From positions 335,001 through 399,000 of the forward strand of contig JACEEZ010000475.1 of NCBI GenBank assembly GCA_016584305.1: a stretch of DNA of 64,000 bases, in the 5' to 3' direction. This DNA comes from Chionoecetes opilio. Lineage: Eukaryota > Arthropoda > Malacostraca > Decapoda > Majidae. Below the pieces are notes generated by a model. That model made no database searches. It was given only the letters and a program-made list of their open reading frames with translations, and was not told the DNA's origin. This document shows, piece by piece, positions 25,422 to 38,160 of the stretch (positions within the stretch are counted from its first letter, which is position 1; every line of letters begins with the position of its first letter). A program made the position numbers and the translations under genes.

Positions 25422-25656
25422 CTTCATCTCCACTCCTCTCAATGCTTGAACTTGAGTTGGGAGTCACTCGGCGGACTCTGTTGATGAAGCCTTTGGTCCG
25501 GACTAGGGTCTCTGTAATAAGAGGGCATCGCCATTTATGGGCCCTATGTTAAACGCTACTGGGCGCCATCTTAGTACCAGGGCCTCTCTGTTCACCCAAG
25601 ACCCGCGGAAGTTCTCAAGGCATGACCCCGCAGTATATCATGTTATACATGTATAA

Positions 25657-26371
25657 AGGCCTCTTCCATTTGCGACATTTCATGAACCAGTTCACGGAAC
25701 CCAAGAATTCAGGCGTTCCATTTGCGCACGAAAACCTAGGTCCGAGGCGACCCGCGTAGTGACTCAGCATAACCCGTGAACTTTCTCTACCCACATCCAT
25801 TGGTGGGTAGAATTTTCAGTTCATCCAGTTCATAACAGAGAATGGCATGGCAGAAAGTTAAATAAACAGGGGAAGAGTTAACAAGTTTTGTTAACGAAGG
25901 AGACGAAGTAGAAGAGGACCTATGAAGCGATAACAACAACGGTCACAAGAAGAAGATGAAGGCCGCCGCTTTATATGTCGGTCACAAGAAGAAGAAGAAG
26001 GCCGCCGCTTATCAAAGCCAACCATTCACAGTCACAGACTGGGTGATATGATGTAAACTATCACCATGCTTAATTTGGTACCATTTTACCTCATACCTCA
26101 CACAATACCTCATCAAATCTGCCAAAGATGCCAGCAGTGGATGGTACTGGTACATAATATCTTCCTCTTCATTACTAAAATCGTCCATCATTGCGAGAAT
26201 AGCCCCAGACACGGCAGGAATAAGCTCTCCTTCCTCTTGCCTTGCCATCTTGGTTTGTTTGTAAACAAAAAAACGGGGTTTTTGCGTTCCATTTGTGACA
26301 TGCGAACCCAACCCTGAACCCTGAACTGAAAGAACTGGTTCATGCAACTTGGGCACAAATGGAAGAGGCCT
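25657..26371. mobile_element. PIF/Harbinger-like element inserted in the left arm
   Basis: A 715-bp insertion has perfect 16-bp termini AGGCCTCTTCCATTTG and its inverse, extending imperfectly to CATGAACCAGTTC. TAA is duplicated on both sides (25654-25656 and 26372-26374). The right arm of the inverted duplication at about 28095-28110 preserves the empty site (CATGTATAAAGGATA). A minus-strand frame (26440-26012) contains MARQEEGELIPAV and NEEEDIMYQYHP, possibly a leftover N-terminal protein segment. A 3-bp TAA duplication is the PIF/Harbinger habit. Confidence 0.82.
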
Positions 26372-26713
26372 TAAAGGATATACTGTTATCTTCGGAAATG
26401 TTTGTTCTAAAAGATTATCACATAAAACACAGTAAAACACATTAAATAAAGGTCATTATGAGACTGAAGAAATATGCATGAACTTACAATTCACTTAAAC
26501 GCGTCGTCATGTAAAACTTTGTGGGACAACTTATAAGATGGAAGATATCTATAGAAGCAGAATTTTATTAACTTTCCATTGATATATTTCGTTTTCTGAT
26601 ACATACAGTAGCACCATGCAAACATTAGCGTTAACTAAATCGCCGCGCCGGCCGCGCGCTCTCTCTCTCTCTTCTCTCTCTCTCCGTGAAAGAGAGAGTT
26701 ACCAAAATACTTT

Positions 26714-27523
<810 letters not shown>

Positions 27524-27677
27524 GTAGAAAAATTATTTTGGTAACTCTTTCTCTCTCTCTCAGAAAAATTAAATCAGAAATTAAATTAAGAGAAATCTCT
27601 AATTTAATCTCTAATCGTGAAAGAGAGAGAGAGAGAGAGTTACAATACTTTCAATAAATAATATATATTATTATATA

Positions 27678-27713
<36 letters not shown>

Positions 27714-28289
27714 TATAATAATTATATATATAGATATAATATATATATTATAAAAGTAGATAAAGTATTTTGGTAACGCTCTCTCTCTCTCTCTTTCACG
27801 GAGAGATGGAGAGAGAGAGAGCGGCCGGCACGGCGATTTATTTAGTTATCGCTAATGTTTGTATGGTACTACTGTATGTATCAGAAAACGAAAAATATCA
27901 ATGGAAAGCTAATAAAATTCTGCTTCTATAGATATCTTCCATCTTATTAGTTGTCCCACAAAGTTTTACATGACGACGTGTTTAAGTGAATTGTAAGTTC
28001 ATGCATATTTCTTCAGTCTCATAATGACCTTTATTTAATGTGTTTTACTGTGTTTTGTGTGATAATCTTCTAGAACAAACATTTCCGAAGATAACAGTAT
28101 ATCCTTTATACATGTATAACATGATATACTGCGGGGTCATGCCTTGAGAGCTTCCGCGGGTCTTGGGTGAAGAGAGAGGCCCTGGTACTAAGATGGCGCC
28201 CATAAATCGAGTTGTCACTACTCTATTATTAAAGGTACTCTAGTCCAGACCGTACGGTATTCTCCCATAATATACGTAACCTGTTGGGA

Positions 28290-29190
28290 GTGAAGAAAAA
28301 ACTAAGTGTTTCATTTTCCTCTCCTTCCTCTGCCCGCATCACATTAATACGGGGTCCAACATCACTAAGAGGCCCCCTGCCTCTCATTCTCCCTCATACG
28401 TGCTCTCCAAGAATTATTTTACACTTTCAGCAACACGATTGTCACTTCTCTACTACCTAACCACACAATGGAAGCCCAGCCATCTGCTTATCCACACTCC
28501 TGTCCCAATGCCCCCGTTTCTCAAACTTGCCAGCCTCCGACTATACTACCCTTCCTTTAAATCTTTCCTTTTCGACCGCTGGCAATCCTCCTGGACCACT
28601 TTCTCTGCCAATAAACTTCGCCTGATCAAACCCTCTATATCTCCATGGTCAAATCCTTACCACACTATTAGTAATAGACGACTAGATGTTGGGAGACTGC
28701 TCTCGCACGCTTCCGCATAGGCCATACCAACCTCACACACTCCTATCTCATAGGCAAATTTTGGTGGGGAAGCCGTCTTCTGGCAGCTTGCGTTTTCTGT
28801 TAATTGTCATGCTCCTCCCCAACCCTCTGCACACCCTGTCAAGCTCCTCTCACTGTCCAACATGTCCTAATATCCTGCCCCCATCTTACTACTGCCCGTT
28901 CCAGTTCCTTCCCTCATTTGTCTTCCCTTTCCCGACCTCCCTGTCTTGCAGACATTCTTCCGGAATCCCCCTCCTTCTCCCTGGAAAATTTAACCTCCTT
29001 CCTCCAACAAATCCACATCCTACATCTGATCTAACCATCCTGCCATAACATTCCGTTCTTTCCACTTCCCTCACTGTTTCGCTATTTTTCTTTAACCCCT
29101 CCCCTTTATATGCTTTGCCATAGTGCCATATGACCTCAATCTGATGTCTGGCACATTCACCTATTTTGGCGTTAAATCAATCAATCAATC
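28290..29190 (+). mobile_element. LINE D, Jockey-like 3' fragment
   Basis: Plus-strand frames show the C-terminal region of a Jockey-type ORF2: RIGHTNLTHSYLIG, then the cysteine/histidine segment CQAPLTVQHVLISCPHL and SLENLTSFLQQ. Frameshifts and stops are frequent. The copy ends TTGGCGTTAAATCAATCAAT, a short-repeat tail. Confidence 0.72.
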
Positions 29191-29847
29191 CACACTCCTG
29201 TCTCTTATCTCACTCCATTCTTCTACTCCGACTTCTCCTACCACGTACCATCTCCAACATCTTAGTTCTAGGTAGCATGCTCATTTTTATATACCGTTCA
29301 CATCCACTGGCAGCATCAAGTGCTCCACAATTTCATCCACACCTGTCTCACACATCACAGACACCTTGCTGCCACCATTCTTCCATCTGTACATACAAGT
29401 ATTTACCTTCAACGACTTTGTCCTGGCTCTGAAGAGTAAATCCCCTCCATAGCCACCAATCCATCATAGAAACATTCATACCGTGGCTGGTCCTTTCTTC
29501 TGTACCACTCCAGTGTTGATTTCTCACTCATTTTTCCTTCACTTTCGCTTCCACTCTCCTATCTATATCCCTTTTGCACACATCCATACTCCCACGTCTC
29601 ATCACTCCTGTCACAAGCATTCCCAGTTCACCTTTCCACTTTTACCGAATCTTTCATCCATTTCCCATACATATTCCAATCCCAAACCTTACTTGCCCAC
29701 TTGTTGTCATCCATTCTTTGCAGTCTAGCTCTGTACCTCAGTCCTGCCTTTGCTATCCTCTCTCTGAACGTGCTCCATCCCATGTCTCCTCTGATCGCTT
29801 CCACTGCCATAGCTCCTAATGCTATTCTGCCTGCTTTGTTGTGCTAC

Positions 29848-31787
29848 TGTATACTGTAGTGCCTCCCTTTTGGCTAGATGTTAATTTGAAGGGCTCCACA
29901 AACCTGGCGATTACGCTGCCACCACCCACAATAAGTGGGAAAAAAAAAAATCTAAACATTTAGAGAATATATGAGGATAACTGGGACTTAATGAATGACT
30001 CGTTAACAGGGTTTCCTTATAATTATCACGATCAGTAATCACATCACAGCTCCAATGGTTTCACCGAAATCTCACTCGAAATAATAATACCCGAAACAAC
30101 TAACTTCTCATCCGGGCTTAACACAGGCACAAAATTTCCTAACCACCGTCACTAGGTAATATACCTATCTATATATAAACACCCTCGCGATGAAATATGG
30201 CCTTAGCTCTTAATATTGGTGTCCAGGACGGTCACAACACCTGCTGCCACTCAGCTGGTTCACCACTCTGCCTTTTCAGCTCACATTGTACACCACGCTG
30301 ACATGGGCCATGTGCTCCACTAGCTTCCTCCCACAAGGCTGCTGTCTCGTCACTCCGTTCACCTCCTAAAAACCCTGTAAAAACAGTACAAGTTACAAGT
30401 CTATCGTGAACTAATCAATGCACAGGATATCCTTATAAGTCGTGCGCCACCCACATACCTTCTAGAGGGTTGCAGGGGAACGTCTCTCTTCACACGACCA
30501 TCCACTAGCCCAGTCGAGAGGAAAGAGATCGAGAGCGGCTGTCTACCTTCCCTCTTACCTTCTTCCCGTGACGTCACCAGTGACTACGAGACCATAAACA
30601 TATGGCAGGAAACCTATATCCAAATAGGTCCTCCTTGTTATTGAGTAAAATTAGCAGATTGGACTTACCAGTGGACATTTGCTTAGATTTATATGAAAAA
30701 CTGATACTACCAATTATGTTATATGGATGTGAAATATGGGGCTTTGAAAATAATAGTCAATTAAATGTAGCCTGTAATTCTTTTCTTAAGAGGATTCTAA
30801 AGTTAAATAAGTCTACATCAACTTGCATGTTATATGATGAAACAAGATTTAGTAAGCCCTCAGAATTAATAGAAAACAGGTTGATAAATTTTTGATATCA
30901 AATTGCTAATGGTAATGAAAGTAAGATTTCAAATATTCTACACAAATTTATCAAAAATATGTATGATTTAGATATCTATAAGTCCCCATGGCTAGTACAG
31001 ATAATTAAACTATTAATCTTCAATGGAATGTCAAATATATTTAATCAGGATGTAAATATTAATGGCAACTGGCTGAAAAATTCATTTAGATTAAGAACTT
31101 CTGATATACACAAACAAAAATGGTCAGAGGAATTGCATAGTAATTTAGCATGCATAAACTACAGAATGATGACCACAGATATACAGTTACAAAATTATTT
31201 GTTAGTTCTACCCAAGCAATACTCCACCAGTATATGTATGTTTAAGTGTGGAAATCATAGCTTACCTATAGTTACAGGTAGGTATAGCAATGTTGACTTG
31301 GAGGAGAGAAGTTGTACCTTATGTGATACCAATGATATAGGAGATGCAATTCATTATTTATTTAAATGTCCTTTCTTTAATGATAGCAGAATGAAATACA
31401 TTAAGAGATATTATTATACTAATGTAAATGTCATAAAGACACGTGATTTATTCGGTAGTAAAAATTATAGCAAACTGTTAAATTTAGCCAAATTTATTCG
31501 GGTAATTGTAACCTACTTTAAGAAACATTAGTTTTTTATATTTGTAATGTTAGTTCTTAAGCGCTGTCTGTACTCAATGATGATTTATGTATTGTACTCC
31601 CATACCCCGTTTGGGGTCGCCTGAGTTCAATAAACCTTCAAACCTTCAAATGAATTGGGACTGAGGAGTGAAGAAAAATTATTATCATTTAATAACTGGC
31701 TATATATATATTACTTTACTCTCACCACTCAGTGTAAACTTTTTGTCAATCGTGAGTCACAGGATTAACCCATTTTCTCGCGTTACA
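29848..31787 (-). mobile_element. Solo LTR of a retrotransposon, inserted in LINE C
   Basis: On the minus strand it runs from TGTAACGCGAG to GGCACTACAGTATACA (TG...CA ends), flanked by GTAG on both sides (31788-31791 and 29844-29847). LINE C coding continues across it. A second copy in the opposite orientation is at 41888-42785. Net length is about 0.9 kb once the LINE inside it (about 30621-31650) is removed. No internal retroelement region is present. Confidence 0.82.
30621..31650 (+). pseudogene. LINE E ORF2 3' end, inserted in the solo LTR
   Basis: Two adjoining frames (to 30895 and 30959-31531) encode the C-terminal part of a non-LTR ORF2: DLYEKLILPIMLYGCEIWGF, then a cysteine-rich end with LPIVTGRYSNVDLEERSC and GDAIHYLFKCPFFNDSRM. 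A single in-frame TGA at 30893 interrupts it and the rest is open. The 3' end has CCCCGTTTGGGGTCGCCTGA and a short CCTTCAAA repeat instead of poly-A. It is 5'-truncated and looks young. Confidence 0.82.
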
Positions 31788-32450
31788 CTACTTCCATTCT
31801 GTCCAACTCCTTCCTAGATCAGACCATTGTTTCCAGGCCATACATAATGCTAGGGGCTGCCACACCCTTCCATAGTCCTCTCACCACTTCATACTTGTTG
31901 ACCCGACATCTTGCCACACTTCCTAGCCTTCCAACCCACTGCCCACCTACCATCCAAATCCTGTCATTATCAGTCATTCCCATTCACCACCAACACCTGC
32001 CTCTTCTTACTGAACCTAACGTTGAAATCCCTACCATACTCAGTCACAGCATTCAGCATATCTTGCAGCTCATTGTGGTTTTCACTATGGACCACCAAAT
32101 CATCTGCATACAGCAGTACACTCAACACAATGTCATCATTTCCAATTTTCACATCCAAACACACCTCTCCTGTTTTTTTCTGAATCCATTCTGCTCTTCA
32201 CCCATCACTTTATTTATTTCCACTACTTCACATAGTCTTTTATTCAGTACACCACATAAAATCTTACATACCGTATCACACACCGCTATTGGCCTGTAAC
32301 TCTTAATCTCCTTCCTACTCTCGTGTCCTCCCTTTCCCTTATGTATGAGAGTCAACTCTACTGTCATTCCAGGCACCAGGCACTCTTTCCTCTCTCCATA
32401 TATGTCCAAACAACTCATGCATTCCCTTCCCACCCTCTATAGAATTAATT

Positions 32451-33556
32451 CGGGATAGCGTCCATTCCAGGAGCCCATTGTTTGTGTGGCAGCAACTTCC
32501 TTCAATTTGCTAACAATACATAGGCCTAAATTGTATACTCATTTGATACGAGGACTTTATTTCTATGATTAAGCCTTATCATAGCTATGACATCCTAGCA
32601 AAATAGCATAATTGCAGAAATAATTATCTATCAATAAAAATGTATATTACACGTAATGATTTACCTGTACACTGGTATTCATCCATTTTTTTGTATTGCT
32701 TTGCTATAGACAATGATGTACTAAAATTCATATTGGGAAAAGCAAATTTGAAAGTAACATATATGTGAATGTGCATTGTGAATATTGACTTTGATAGCAC
32801 AGGAAGATTAGTAATACGGCACTACAATGGCGATACACAGCCATGTGTGTTGGTATGTACCACAGTTAAAGGCATTAAGTGTGTGTCCAGGGCATAGAGT
32901 TAAAGACCTGCCCGTATCTATAATAAGGCTATGGCATCACCATAATTCGCGACATAACATAAAACTGCCCATAAGACCTTATATAAACTTTCGGCATAGC
33001 TATGGATCTAGCAATCCCTGCTGACAAATTCCCGCTAAACGCAGCACTTACATAACTATCAAATGTCTCACAATTCATGAAATAAAGCTTGAAATATTCC
33101 TCTAAAGGCCTGAATTTATAAAGTTATCTAAATAATTTGCACATTGATATACCTTTGTTGGATGCAACTGGGAATCACATGATTCTTACAGGTCGCATAA
33201 GGTAGCAAATGCTCTCAAATGTCTTATTCAAAGATACTTCTCTACAGTTGATAGCAAAGTACTGGATATATTCTAAGGGGGATAATAAAACTTCAAATCT
33301 TGAAATCAATAATAGATAGAATTTAGATACAATTCTTTGAAATCATAACTCACACTCATCATCTCACTCACATACTGAATACTTTTGAACTCAACAAAGA
33401 TTCACCAGATATGTAGGGAAATCTAGTACACAGCTCGTTGGTGTAATGATCAGCATGTCTCCCACCCACCCCCAAAAAAAGAGAAATAAAAGAACATGTC
33501 AAGCTCGAGGTATCACTCACGATCAGCAAGTTGAGGTCTTGACACAAAGTATACAT
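32451..33556. other. No recognisable gene; includes STEEP1 downstream sequence
   Basis: AT-rich sequence without supported frames. The part next to 33557 is probably the STEEP1 3' untranslated region on the minus strand. Confidence 0.4.
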
Positions 33557-36508
33557 TTACTGGTTGATGAGGGTCCCTCGCACCTGTTTTGCTGAGGAGC
33601 TTTCCTCTGAGACCTGTTGACTTTTGCGTTTATTCATACCTTTCCGTTCTAGTTGTTTCTCTATTATTCTGGCATTGTTTGCATAGGAATCAGCAACTTC
33701 TCTCTGCAAAGATAGGTAGAAAAAGGCATTTTGCTTTAGCATTACAGTGAAATAGATAACATATTTGGGTATAACTATTGGTTGCAGCATATGAAAAGGA
33801 GCTATGCTTTGTATATGAGAAATGGAAATATCAGTGAGAGACAATGGAACCTTGAAGACAATAAAGGTAGCTACTATTGTCTTTATTTCTATACCTTTTG
33901 ACACTTATTCACATGAGATGGCCAAGAATTTACAGCATATGATTGGTAATACTGAGAAAGCAACGCAAATGTGAACCTTATCATGCCTTAGTATGAAAAC
34001 ATATACTGCAGATCTATCAAAACCAATCTATCATCTATGTGGAAGAAGCAAAGAAAGTCCAAAGGGTCAACATTGCATCGATATGTAGCGGTAGGTTTTG
34101 TAAGATACCAAAGACATGATTTTGGGGCCCATTGAAACCTACAGCACAACTGTAAATAATTAAAACTTACCGCTTCAATCTCATCCTCTTCCTCGTCTAT
34201 GGTGGAGACGGTGACCGAGGAGAACTTGCCCATGTTCTTGGTGTGGCGTGTGATAAGAATGCGGTCTTTGGGTTTGTCTTCCACCTGCTGGGCCACTGAC
34301 TTACCCCCGCTCTGCACCACACTGCCCTGTACAAGAGGGTACACTCAGCATAGAAATATATAAAACAAAATCATAAATAGCACAAGCTCTTGCTCCTTAA
34401 TGTGGTCATATCTTCTTTCTTAATAAGCATTATTCTAGCATGAAATAACCTTCCCAATGATAGCTATGAATATGTTTCCTGAAATTCTTAACCAAAGAAC
34501 TGGGAGAAACAGACCAAGGAGCTTCCTCTATTGGTGCATACAATAATCATTACATGAAAAGGCAGGTCCCATACTTACATGGTTCAGCTTTAGTCATTGA
34601 AGGGATAAGATAAGATAAGATTTTCATCCTATCTAGACACTTTGCAAGTACCAACTACAAGGTTATTGACTATACAAAGCGCCGCCACGTCAGCACGAAC
34701 TAGGCGGACTCGAACCGCTGACCGAATGCGCAGGGACTCTGGACATTGCAAGCTCACGTCTCTACCAACCTTGCCACCCTGACGGGCTCATTGAAGGGAA
34801 ATTAGCCTACCTTCATAGTTGTATGCTTTTTTTTCTTTTAATGATCTTCAGTTTCTGGGTTCCTTACCAGGACATCCTGCCTTTTCTTCTCTACACACCA
34901 ATGCTCTACCTAATACTTCAATGCATTAACATGTTCCACTTTCTCATTCTCACTCTTTTCCCTTTGATAATCAAACTGATGCAGCCTTCATTTTGTGATC
35001 ACATCAGTAATGCACTCACCAGAAGTCTTCCTCTTAGCCCCACATCTGGAGAGGTCATATCTCAATGTAGCATTGCACTTCTTTCCTTCATTATCAATCT
35101 TGTATTAATGATATAGTCTCTGCAATCTAACCCTGTTCCTCATCAATTTCATCCTTTATAACATCCTATATTCTTTCAATTTTTAATGTTACCTTGGCTG
35201 GTATGCTCAACAAATTATTTGTTTTTAAATACCATTATCTATCAATACCATAGTCTATCAATCAGGCATTATTTACGCATAAAATGGCCACTAAAACTCA
35301 AATGTTTTGACCAATTGCCTTGATTAGACAACAATCACCATAAAACCATGTGAAACAGAATATGTTTAAACATATTTTGTGCCACCATAAATGACATGAA
35401 TGAGCAAAGGTTACTTTTTCCTGAAAGTCTCTATTTCCTACCTTGACAACAAACACAATGCTAGCGTTCAAGTTGTGGTGGTAATAAAGCAGGAGACCAC
35501 ACTTCTTGCACTTCTTCCTGTGCTGTTTCTCCACTCCGCCTGTACGTTTGATGTGCACGGTCTCCTCTGGGTCACACACGAGGCGGTGGGCGTGCCGGGA
35601 CCCGTCAATGACCCGGGCACCATCACGCTTGCGTAGAGGCAGCTTCTCCAGAGAGCAGTCTGAAGATCAGGGAACATGATGAACAAAGGGGGGAGAGAGA
35701 GAGGTGGAGAAAGAAATAGAAAGCTGTAACATGTGATCACCATGGTGTGGGGCTTCACAGTTAGTGGTGTGAGGTGATAAGTGGCGGCACTAAGAAAGTA
35801 TTAGATCAACAAGGTTAGTCATTCCTTCCCTTCGTTTATTTACCTCATGCACCAAGAACTGTCTAAATATTGAGTCATGTTTTATAGTGATATAAATGAG
35901 GTAAAGAAGTAAAACATAATATTAAGAGTAGGTTATAGCAGTTGGATCGCAAATGAAGGCAGATATTATGGAAGAAATACAGAAAAATTAGGAGAATGGA
36001 GTCAAAAGAAATGATGTTTTAGGCCTTTGTCAGTGTTTTCATATTAAAAAAGTTACTACCTATATACCCCCCTTATGTTATTAACGGCTGATGTAGGGGG
36101 TTAGAAATACTGCAAATCATAAGATCTACAAGTTGAGGACAGTTATAAAGTTTATAACTATGTGCCTTGTATAGTATTGAACTGCAGTAAAAGCAAATAA
36201 TTTTGTCAAAAAATTTGCGGAATGCTGAAAAACCACAATTTACCGACGTGCCTTCCTAATATTCCAACAGTTATGGAACTGTGGCCGATAGGAATTCTTG
36301 CCGAAACACCAACCAAGAACTCTAGCCGACGTTGGAATTTTCAGTGACAGTTCCACTGGTAATCCCCGCTCGTTCACTAACCTGGCACTCGTGTAGCAGT
36401 GTGGTCCCATGAGAGTCTCAGCTCCCTGGCCGACGGTCTGCGTTACCAGTTATGTATTTCTGCTGCAGTGTTACCACGCCGGGCGAGTCCCTCTCTCTCC
36501 TTCCTTTC

Positions 36509-36543
<35 letters not shown>

Positions 36544-36557
36544 CTTCCTTTCCTTTC

Positions 36558-36598
<41 letters not shown>

Positions 36599-36614
36599 TC
36601 CTTCCTTCCCTTTT

Positions 36615-36654
<40 letters not shown>

Positions 36655-36915
36655 CTTCCTTTCCTTTCCCTTTTTTTTTTTCTCTTTTCATCGATCTATC
36701 TCTCCTTCTTTTCCCTCTCTCTCTCTCTCTCTCTCTCTTCCCTCTCTCTCTTCTCTCCCTCTCTCTCCTTCCCCTCCTCTCTCTCCTCTCTCTCTCTCTT
36801 TCTTTCTTTTTCATCTATTTCTTCTCCCTCCTCCTCCTCTTCCTTCTCCCTCTTCATCCTCCACGAGAGAGATGAGAGAGAGAGAAAGGAGAGAAAGAGA
36901 AAGGAGAGAGGGGAA

Positions 36916-36999
<84 letters not shown>

Positions 37000-37068
37000 G
37001 AAAGGAAGGAGAGAGAGGTGAGAGAGAAAGGAGGGAGAGAGAAGGAAAAGGAAAGGAAGGAGAGAGAA

Positions 37069-37129
<61 letters not shown>

Positions 37130-37138
37130 GGGAAAGGA

Positions 37139-37214
<76 letters not shown>

Positions 37215-37734
37215 CTCGCCCGGCGTGGTAACACTGCAGCAGAAATACATAACTGGCAACTCAGACCGTCGGCCAGGGAGCTGAGACTCTCATGGGACCA
37301 CACTGCTACAAGAGTGCCACTAACCTAACCTGGACATTGGTTAACTGGCCAACCTAACCTAACCACATAACCTAACTGTCCAGGCTATTGCTGGTATTAA
37401 TACCTGAATGCAGAAACACGGGTAAAAGTAGATTAAATGTATATATTGGATGCTGTAATATCAAGATCACGAACTGGAACTGTCGCCGAAAATAGGAACA
37501 CTCGCCGACGTGAAAAATTGGAACACTCGCTGACGTCGGCGAGAATTCTTATCGGCGACAGTTCCAGGTACCTTTCCCACTATTAAAACAAGGACATACA
37601 AGCGGCCACTCACCCAGAATGAGAGCCATCTGGCCACACAGACAGTAGTACACGATCAGGGGTTTGTCCTCGCTGTATTCCTGCTGGTCCTTGGCGTCGG
37701 ACACCACCACACTCCCCGACACCACCTTGGGCAT
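33557..37734 (-). CDS. STEEP1: STEEP1 (CXorf56/UPF0428) homologue
   Basis: The vertebrate protein promotes exit of STING from the endoplasmic reticulum and has also been found with spliceosomal material. The arthropod role is inferred only from similarity. Four exons join in phase: 37734-37614, 35659-35442, 34326-34171 and 33703-33557. They give 213 aa (human 222). Exon 1 begins [16 protein letters not shown] and contains [16 protein letters not shown]. Exon 2 contains [20 protein letters not shown] and [13 protein letters not shown]. Exon 3 contains [16 protein letters not shown] and [11 protein letters not shown]. Exon 4 contains [20 protein letters not shown] and ends GTLINQ-stop. The cysteines of CLCG and CKKCG could bind metal. 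The start codon is about 426 bp from the HENMT1 start on the other strand. Intron 1 holds a large foldback element that ends 47 bp from the exon 1 donor. Confidence 0.95.
34600..34790 (-). repeat. tRNA-derived SINE in STEEP1 intron 2
   Basis: On the minus strand GGTGGCAAGGTTGGTAGAGA (A box) is followed by CGGTTCGAGTCCGCC (B box). The element ends in short ATCTT repeats near 34600. Confidence 0.7.
36274..37566. mobile_element. Foldback element in STEEP1 intron 1
   Basis: A palindrome spans 36383-37318. Unique arm ends of about 110 bp (GGCACTCxTGTAGCAGTG through CGCCGGGCGAGTCCCTC) are joined by a (CT)n left half and (GA)n right half. Outside it lie two short palindromic units, 36274-36355 and about 37473-37566, both starting TGGAACTGT and ending ACAGTTCCA with GCCGAYARGAATTC inside. 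The whole resembles a foldback transposon with compound ends. No transposase and no clear target duplication are present. Confidence 0.75.
36502..37211. repeat. (CT)n then (GA)n microsatellite arms
   Basis: Pyrimidine-rich CT/CCTT repeats fill about 36502-36860 and mirror as GA repeats in 36866-37211. Long serine/leucine or arginine/glutamate open frames on both strands here (up to 291 codons) are repeat artefacts. Confidence 0.95.
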
Positions 37735-38160
37735 GATGCACGCCAACAACCACCACTCCACACGACAAACACGTTCTTCTTGTTATTATTGAAGGGTAGT
37801 GATGTCGCAGTAGAGTATATTTGCCCTGGTGTCCTGCCAAGTAGTCACAGTCGGGAATATTAGCGAAGTGTCCGTGGTAGCCAGAGGTTGTTTGTTTACA
37901 TCGTTGTTCTATCAGTCTTTCATACGGTGTCACATTAAATTCCATAATTATATTCATCCAAAAATGTTGGTTACACTATCAATTAAGTTACAAGTAAATC
38001 GGCGTAATGTCTCATAATTGAATCATCATCTTTGCCACACTTGATTAAAGATAACGCGTTTTGATATGTCATAAGTTCATAACAGTAGCGGGTCGAGGAA
38101 AGCAGCCGAAGGTGGGGCTTCAATAATAAAACTCTCCTCCCTCGACACAGCTGTACAGAC
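37735..38160. promoter_or_regulatory. Shared STEEP1/HENMT1 divergent promoter region
   Basis: The two start codons (37734 minus and 38161 plus) face away from each other across about 426 bp that contains no recognisable transposon. This is the likely bidirectional promoter with both 5' untranslated regions. No TATA box was assigned on either strand. Confidence 0.6.

Larger units (their letters stand above)
29191..32450 (-). mobile_element. LINE C, degenerate non-LTR element split by an LTR
   Basis: Minus-strand reverse transcriptase pieces occur in order: KEIKSYRPIAVCDTVCKI and MGEEQNGFRK near 32330-32190, LSVLLYADDLVVHSENHNEL near 32120 (YADD catalytic box), and KYEVVRGLWKGVAAPSIMYG near 31880. 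After the inserted LTR, AVEAIRGDMGWSTFRERI and RYRARLQRMDDNKW follow at about 29810-29720. Part of the central reverse transcriptase is deleted. Confidence 0.82.

Noticed and set aside
36399..37303. Long open frames (up to 291 codons) on both strands
   Set aside because: They are products of the (CT)n/(GA)n arrays, rich in Ser/Leu or Arg/Glu, and present in several frames at once.
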